From: Phytophthora colocasiae
Lineage: Eukaryota; Oomycota; Peronosporomycetes; Peronosporales; Peronosporaceae
DNA: 64,000 nucleotides
NCBI GenBank assembly: GCA_018806915.1
Contig: JAGKQI010000103.1
Location: forward strand, 496,001 to 560,000
Direction of reading: 5' to 3'
The translations under genes were made by a program, and so were the position numbers. The notes beneath the pieces were generated by a model. The model searched no databases. It worked only from the letters and a program-made list of their open reading frames with translations, and was not told where the DNA came from. Positions 59,601-64,000 of the stretch are shown here, piece by piece; the first letter of the stretch is position 1; every line of letters begins with the position of its first letter.

Positions 59601-62454
59601 ACGGCTGGTACCCCGAGAGAGTAATGTTGGCGTACAGGTAGCAATTACGGACGATGAGACGGTGGTGGCTCGGTGTACGAACGATGAGGCGATGGTGACT
59701 CGGACTACGGACGACGAGACGGGGGTGACGATCATGACGGATACGGAGACGTTGGACATGGATTCTACGGCTACGAATGTCAATGCGGTGGCTACGGGCG
59801 AAAATGCGGCGGACACGGTGGTGGACATGGCAACGGACAGTGCCGTAGCGACGGTAACTAACGACGAGGCGGTCAACAGCGGTGTGAAGGAGACCCCGTT
59901 GACATGTGCGTCGACGCGCCCGGGAACGAGTGAGACGGATACGAGTGAGGCGGCCGCGAAAACGGCGGTGACGTGCACGGGGACGATGGCAGCTAACGCA
60001 GCAACGGCGGTGAATATGGCTGCAAATCCAACGCTGGGGGCGACAGGAACGGCCTCTACAACGGGGATGACAGTGGCGGCTACATCACGCGAGGAAACGG
60101 TGACGAGCGGCATGGTGGCCATGGACACGGTGGCGTCGGTGACGGAGAATGCGGGTACGGCGGCACTGGCAACGCAGGAGGCACCGAGCCCCAGGGTCAG
60201 TAACACGATGAACGAGACGCGCATGGCGACGGATGTGCCGGCGAAGAGGCGGGCAAGGCGTAAACGGACGGCGCCGGTACCAGCGACGCGGAGGAGCGCG
60301 CGCATCCAGGAACAGGAGCAGAAGCGCGTACGCTTCGTGGACGACCAGACATCGGCGGTGCCGACGGGCGTGGCAGCGGGTGATAACGCGGCGACGACGG
60401 CAACTGCGGGCAAGAAGCAGACACGGGAGGGCGAGACTGACGGCGGTGGCACAGTGCGTGAGGAAGTCTTGGGCACGGTGGCAGTCCCTGTGTTGACGCC
60501 GACGACGACCAAAGGCGCGGACGGCGATACGACGGTGAGCGACAGCAGGCCAAGCGACGAACGACGAGTAGTGATGGACGATTCGGCGGTGACGAAAACG
60601 ACGGCGGGTACGGCGACTCCACACACTGCAACAAAGACTACGGCGACGGGCGCCGCGACGAACCCGGCACCTACGGCACGGCCAGGGACGCGAACGGGAA
60701 ACGGCGTCGGAGAAAACGGTGAGCCAGGTGGACGAGCTCCAGTAGCGAATACGGCGGCACGAGAGGAACGGGCGACGACGAGCCCACCTGAGACGGCTAC
60801 TATTGGAACTGGGCGACGAGCGAACAAGAGGACAGCTCCTGTAGTGACACCCACGACACCAGCCCCTGCGATGACAACGGCGGTGACTATAGACAACCTG
60901 GAGGACGAGAACGACGTACCGGCGACAGAGACCTTGCAGTTGGACGATACTGAGATCATCATGGCTCAGCATGAGAGCAAGTTTGTAAAGAAGGCGACGG
61001 ACGCCGGATCGTATCGAGACATGACGGTGGACGTGAAGTTCGGATTGGCGGTGATCGACACCAAGAACGGCTGGAGAGTGTTGTTGCCACCGACATTATG
61101 GGCGCAAGTCTTCAAGGCGATGCACGGGTCGGTATGGTCTGGACATTTACGAGGCCCACACACTTACGGACGCGTCGCACAGTTATACTGGTGGCCGAAG
61201 TTACGACGGGAGGTGAATCGCTGGGTACGAGGCTGCCCTGAATGTGGAAGCAGGAAGGCACGTCCGCGAGAAGTAATTCCGCCCCTACGCAGTATACGAG
61301 GTGGAGATGTTGGCGATCGATGGGCGCTAGACGTGGCCGGACCTTTTCCTTTGGCGGACGGTGGTGAACGATACGTGATTGCGGCTCTGGAGTACGTGAC
61401 ACGATATGCAGTAGCGTGTTGTGTAGTGCAGCACACGGCGGAGGACATTGCGAAGTTCCTCATGGAAGAAGTGGTGCTCAAGTTTGGCGTTTTTCGAGAG
61501 TTGCTGACGGATGGAGCGCCCGAGCTCACGGGCAGCGTGATCGATGAGCTGGTGAACATGTTGCAGGCGAAGCAGATCAACCCGGTCCCGTACCGACCGC
61601 AGATGGTAGGCTTGGTGGAGCGTTTCCACAGAACATGGAAGGACTGTGTCGCAGTCTTCATGCAGGACGAGCAGCAGAAGGACTGGAACCTGTGGGTAAA
61701 GTTCGCGGCGTACGCGTACAACTCCGCGCAGCACTCGACCGTGAAGCTCTCCCCGAACGAATTGATGATGGGTCGCAAATTGCGAGCCCCTAACGAGCTT
61801 CTGCGACGAACGCAGGTGACGGAGGCGGGCGAGTTGTCGATGTACCATGAACGGTTGCTGCAAGCCATGAAACAGAGCAGCGAGTGCGCTGAAATCGCAC
61901 GTGTACGTGAACAGGAGCGGCAGGCGAAGTTCTATAACCGAATGTCAGGAACAAGCGGGAGTTTCATGTTGGGCAGCAAGGTCTGGCTGTACAACCCACC
62001 GCGAGGGCCAAAAGCGACCCAGTTTGTTTATCAGTGGATGGGACCCCTACGTATCTTGGAACCGGCCGGGTACGAGAACTTCCTGTTGAAACGAGAAGAC
62101 GGACTGGGCAAGGAAGAAACGATCATCGCACACGTTTCCTTCTTGGTAGGTTACTACGAGCCTGCGAGTCCACTTTCTCAAGCAGCGGACGATATCGACG
62201 CCGAACTCCGGGATGAGGACGACGAATGGAATGGCGAGGCGCCAGCGGCGGCTGTACGAGCAGCGACGGCAGCTACTGAGCGAACAACGACAGTTGAACG
62301 AACGAACAGAAACAGAACGACAATGGGCGGAGCGACGAGCAGGGACGACCCGCGTGGACTCTTGGTGGAACAACGGCGACGCAGACGGCGGAACCGAGCA
62401 GGCCACTACACGCTGGAGTACGAGCTCTGCCCGGTTGGCGACGTTGGACGGTGA
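56614..62454 (+). CDS. pol: Ty3/gypsy pol polyprotein
   Basis: About 1946 codons. The frame is open from 56479, overlapping gag by ~88 nt in the -1 frame; the listed start is not an ATG (first ATG is 56824), so pol is probably made by frameshift. Order: basic N-terminal region; protease (KIDSGARYSVAG, ~290); reverse transcriptase (WFCIDYRALNRI, FTTLDLQAGYWQIKV, LVYLDDIVVF ~718); RNase H (LVTDASKTGLGACL); a Thr/Ala/Val-rich spacer (~985-1440); integrase with H2C2 finger (HLRGPHTYGRVAQLYWWPK, CPECGSRK) and DDE core (ALDVAGPFP, LLTDGAPELTGS, MVGLVERFHRTWKD). RNase H before integrase is the gypsy order. All catalytic blocks look intact. Confidence 0.93.
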   Translation: MTADDGQGEKVRQVPAADDAKVKSVVAIEKATTDGSARTVQAAVSAHLNEEIGARDKTRAARYVATVRPAMAALRYGRGRRTEKKKIVRAAEEGGSVLNGGRSTEEGGGISNDGRPAEEGATASNDRNADGETATNGESGMNLEAETPGNVTRTSKTKALIQKTTKQRHKEAKRRRVRCALEKAAAAARANDVEQVAAELEAEVQARRRKQIADARRELEERWQRGGGSAARDDADKTHVNLVRTTEVMVAADGNHGLVDNAEASDGLPTATMMVDGKQMAVKIDSGARYSVAGTDWMMRGERVKRAAPVDCVEGIGGFLLDVLGLWTFRMQNVFGQTVEVTACIIEGCTSEFLVGVDFLEKHRAVLDFEGSELRYDDRDRRVIIPFHTNNDGDESKAASVRLVGATNLERRAVQPVEVAIAAPEGEEGVFIPTCETGAVLLAPAVTKVRNGKALVPAVNAYGGRTKLPNRKELGAWIPLKADMDLLTMNGELKTDRLEQWLGELGDTETPLQNEDEIHIGVKDEHARKLVLKLLRSYRKLTEAPKDCPPATTLNVEHHIDTGNAAPILMKRRRQAQTEDATIEENVDTMLKAGVIEESDGAWGFPVVLVKKKDGSVWFCIDYRALNRITKKDVYPLPRIDETLEALGGARLFTTLDLQAGYWQIKVARGDRDKTAFLTKRGLYRFTRMPFGLTNAPATFQRLMNGVLRGLTWTTCLVYLDDIVVFTKGNVERHVVEVANVLERLASAGLSLKLKKCSFVSESMEYLGHTLSNKGVQPTERLVKAVTDFPRPVDATEVKRFVHLAGYYRKFIAAFGSIAEPMTRLLKKDCPWEWTEDQEQAFERIKTLLTTRPLLSYPDFGRAFRLVTDASKTGLGACLMQDFGRGWQPVAYASKVNSAAEANYAITELECLAVVWSVKLFRPYLYGRTFSIVTDHAALKWLMTRPNLAGRLHRWSLTLQEYDFSIEYRPGSTNVVADALSRAPAAVRAVVRPQDGRLVPRESNVGVQVAITDDETVVARCTNDEAMVTRTTDDETGVTIMTDTETLDMDSTATNVNAVATGENAADTVVDMATDSAVATVTNDEAVNSGVKETPLTCASTRPGTSETDTSEAAAKTAVTCTGTMAANAATAVNMAANPTLGATGTASTTGMTVAATSREETVTSGMVAMDTVASVTENAGTAALATQEAPSPRVSNTMNETRMATDVPAKRRARRKRTAPVPATRRSARIQEQEQKRVRFVDDQTSAVPTGVAAGDNAATTATAGKKQTREGETDGGGTVREEVLGTVAVPVLTPTTTKGADGDTTVSDSRPSDERRVVMDDSAVTKTTAGTATPHTATKTTATGAATNPAPTARPGTRTGNGVGENGEPGGRAPVANTAAREERATTSPPETATIGTGRRANKRTAPVVTPTTPAPAMTTAVTIDNLEDENDVPATETLQLDDTEIIMAQHESKFVKKATDAGSYRDMTVDVKFGLAVIDTKNGWRVLLPPTLWAQVFKAMHGSVWSGHLRGPHTYGRVAQLYWWPKLRREVNRWVRGCPECGSRKARPREVIPPLRSIRGGDVGDRWALDVAGPFPLADGGERYVIAALEYVTRYAVACCVVQHTAEDIAKFLMEEVVLKFGVFRELLTDGAPELTGSVIDELVNMLQAKQINPVPYRPQMVGLVERFHRTWKDCVAVFMQDEQQKDWNLWVKFAAYAYNSAQHSTVKLSPNELMMGRKLRAPNELLRRTQVTEAGELSMYHERLLQAMKQSSECAEIARVREQERQAKFYNRMSGTSGSFMLGSKVWLYNPPRGPKATQFVYQWMGPLRILEPAGYENFLLKREDGLGKEETIIAHVSFLVGYYEPASPLSQAADDIDAELRDEDDEWNGEAPAAAVRAATAATERTTTVERTNRNRTTMGGATSRDDPRGLLVEQRRRRRRNRAGHYTLEYELCPVGDVGR

Positions 62455-62584
62455 ACAACCGGTGACGGTGAACGGTGAACGACGAGGGACGGACGACCGC
62501 GGAGCAGATGGGTCTCGGTTGTTGAGTACGAGCAGCTCTACTGCGCCGGACGGGTCGTGGAAGACCCTTAGAGAGAGGAAGTCG

Positions 62585-63372
62585 TGTAATGGGCTCCAAC
62601 ATTCCGGTACGGACGTCGAGCAGACGGTGGTTGAAGTGGTGAAGATACCGCCACGCGGTAGCACGTGTACCCAGCGACGATCGCTGAGGATTGGACGCAC
62701 GGTGCTGCAGGACCGCCACGACGAGCTGGACCTGGACTGGAATGACGAGCAGGAGTCTCACTTACGAATTGGACGAGCGGAGAAGATTCCTTACGAATTG
62801 GACGAGCGGAGCAGAACTCGCTTACGAACTGGACGGCAAGCGAGCACGAACCCAGTTCCGCAACCCCAGGACTCAGGAGTGAGCCCATACGACGACCTCG
62901 AGACGGACGAACGGTGAACGGCTAGCGCTAGGACACAACGGTGGACGAGTGCGGGCATTTGGACGAACGAACGGTGGACGACTGGTACTTGGACGCAACG
63001 GTGGACGAGTGCTGGTATTTGGACGGACGAACGACGGACAAGTGCGGGTGAAGACAACGGTCTCCACGCTATCAACGGCTGCGACGAATAGGACGGTACA
63101 CGAGGTGCAAGTCCAAGTGGTCGGCGGCAGCAACTCGTACTTGTACGACGACAACGGATACGAACGAACGTAGTGAGTCTATTGACGAGGCTTAGAGCTA
63201 GTCGTAGCCTACCTAGGACAAACGGAAAGACAAATACAAATAGGTCGTGTGTCAGTACGATACACACCGGCGGGGTAGTGGAAGTTCCTCTACCGACGGC
63301 CAACGGACGCTTGGACCCATCAGCACTGGGCGACCAAAGCTCGGCGTGCAGAGCTAGACTAGACACGTTACA
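62585..63372 (+). repeat. Ty3/gypsy 3' LTR
   Basis: 788 bp, near-identical to the 5' LTR. Confidence 0.93.
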
Positions 63373-64000
63373 GTTGGATGAATTGAGACGCCATGTAGGC
63401 CAGACCCGTTGGGTCAAACGTCGATAACACACTCAACCCCATGTCGGCGATGTTTAACATGTAATCGTTGGAGGATACTGACTTGCCCATGTCTGTTTTC
63501 CCCGTTTCAACTAGTTGATCGATGATCACTCCGAAAGTTTTACGGATCAGGTCGCGGGTCTCGAAAGCGGCTTCTTGGGTTTTATTGTGCAGCAATTCAC
63601 CCATGCAGTTGTTCGTGACTCGAGGAATGTCATACAAGACCAGGGAAGATTTACTCACTGTCACACGAATATCGTCGACGGCATCGTTGGTTTCATTTCG
63701 GAGGTCACTAACAGTAGAAATGACACGATCTGTAAGTCGTTTGAGCTCCCAACCGCACGTTGTGTTCGAGTCCATAAGGTCTTGCAGGTCTTCCACACTC
63801 GCTTCAGCAGTATCAGCAGTGACGTTGTGTTTGAGGAAGTTCATAAACGTCGTAGTATCTGTAGTGATCTCGTCTCCATTCGTAACAACTTCCTTGACAA
63901 TATTCTCCACAACGACCAGCACTGCACTAGCATACTGAGCTCCAGCAGGCACTGGTATACCGAGACAAGTACATACAGCTACAGGTAAATCCACCAGCAC
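63373..64000 (-). pseudogene. Jacalin-family secreted protein, middle piece (continues off the window)
   Basis: About 208 codons, aligned to residues ~650-860 of the paralogue (CTCLGIPVP; NETNDAVDDIRVTVSKSS; DPTGLAYMASQF). Reading into the LTR, the frame gains one codon and meets TAA supplied by the LTR end. The N-terminal part lies past the window end. With one GTTG copy removed, spacing to 53819 agrees base for base with the intact paralogue. Confidence 0.85.

Larger units (their letters stand above)
53820..63372 (+). mobile_element. Ty3/gypsy LTR retrotransposon, 9,553 bp
   Basis: LTRs 53820-54603 (784 bp) and 62585-63372 (788 bp) run TGTAA...TTACA. They differ by a handful of substitutions and two 2-bp length changes, so the insertion is recent. 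Flanking GTTG (53816-53819 and 63373-63376) is the target duplication. TGGGGGGTCATACAGG after the left LTR is in the primer-binding position. A purine run AGAGAGAGGAAG lies before the right LTR. gag and pol are both open. It splits a jacalin-family gene. Confidence 0.95.

Noticed and set aside
59592..60962. Long minus-strand open frame of 456 codons
   Set aside because: It lies opposite the Thr/Ala-rich spacer of gypsy pol; repeated ACG/GCG codons leave the reverse frame free of stops. No start or domain.
1..64000. tRNA and rRNA genes
   Set aside because: I looked for cloverleaf-like and rRNA-like stretches and saw none that I could support without a search tool.

Overview
The window is eukaryotic and fits an oomycete, most likely a Phytophthora-like peronosporalean. 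The grounds are compact multi-exon genes with introns mostly of about 45-150 bp, tail-to-tail and head-to-head packing, a Crypton tyrosine-recombinase element, an Uma2-type endonuclease-like gene, large secreted jacalin-like proteins, and LTR retrotransposons and DNA transposons close to or inside host genes. The species cannot be told from the sequence. Gene models were spliced by hand from GT/AG sites, frame continuity and, for the rhomboid pair, matching exon sizes in two paralogs.

Layout. At 1-395 (minus) is the start of a secreted jacalin-like gene. At 534-4312 is a complete MULE DNA transposon with a 9-bp target duplication, an intact transposase ORF and a nested 903-bp foldback element. 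From 5.2 to 22.6 kb is a dense host gene block: a four-helix membrane protein, a CWF19-like splicing factor, a large unrecognised protein, an IQ-motif protein, an ALF4/glomulin-like protein, a second IQ-motif protein, and a 970-residue secreted jacalin-like protein. At 23.9-25.6 kb two near-identical 706-bp MITEs lie head to head. From 26.0 to 33.6 kb come a histidine phosphatase, an ARM-repeat/PHD-like protein, sphingosine-1-phosphate lyase and an RNase III-domain protein. At 33.9-34.9 kb is a deletion derivative of a Tc1-like element. At 35.2-38.0 kb are a rhomboid protease and an HTH plus UPRTase-like locus.

From 38 to 49 kb is a transposon-rich island: exon-like tandem repeats, a broken Crypton, a pogo-like remnant, and a Ty1/copia element (43155-48598) sitting inside an Uma2-family gene with a 5-bp target duplication. 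At 49.0-53.4 kb are a second rhomboid gene lacking the catalytic His and a coiled-coil/F-box-like/TBC Rab-GAP. At 53.4-64 kb a third jacalin-family gene is cut in two by a 9.55-kb Ty3/gypsy element with a 4-bp target duplication.

How the genes relate: the host genes are mostly housekeeping (splicing, sphingolipid breakdown, membrane traffic, intramembrane proteolysis) and form no single pathway. The clearest events are recent: near-identical LTRs show that two host genes were disrupted by young retrotransposons.
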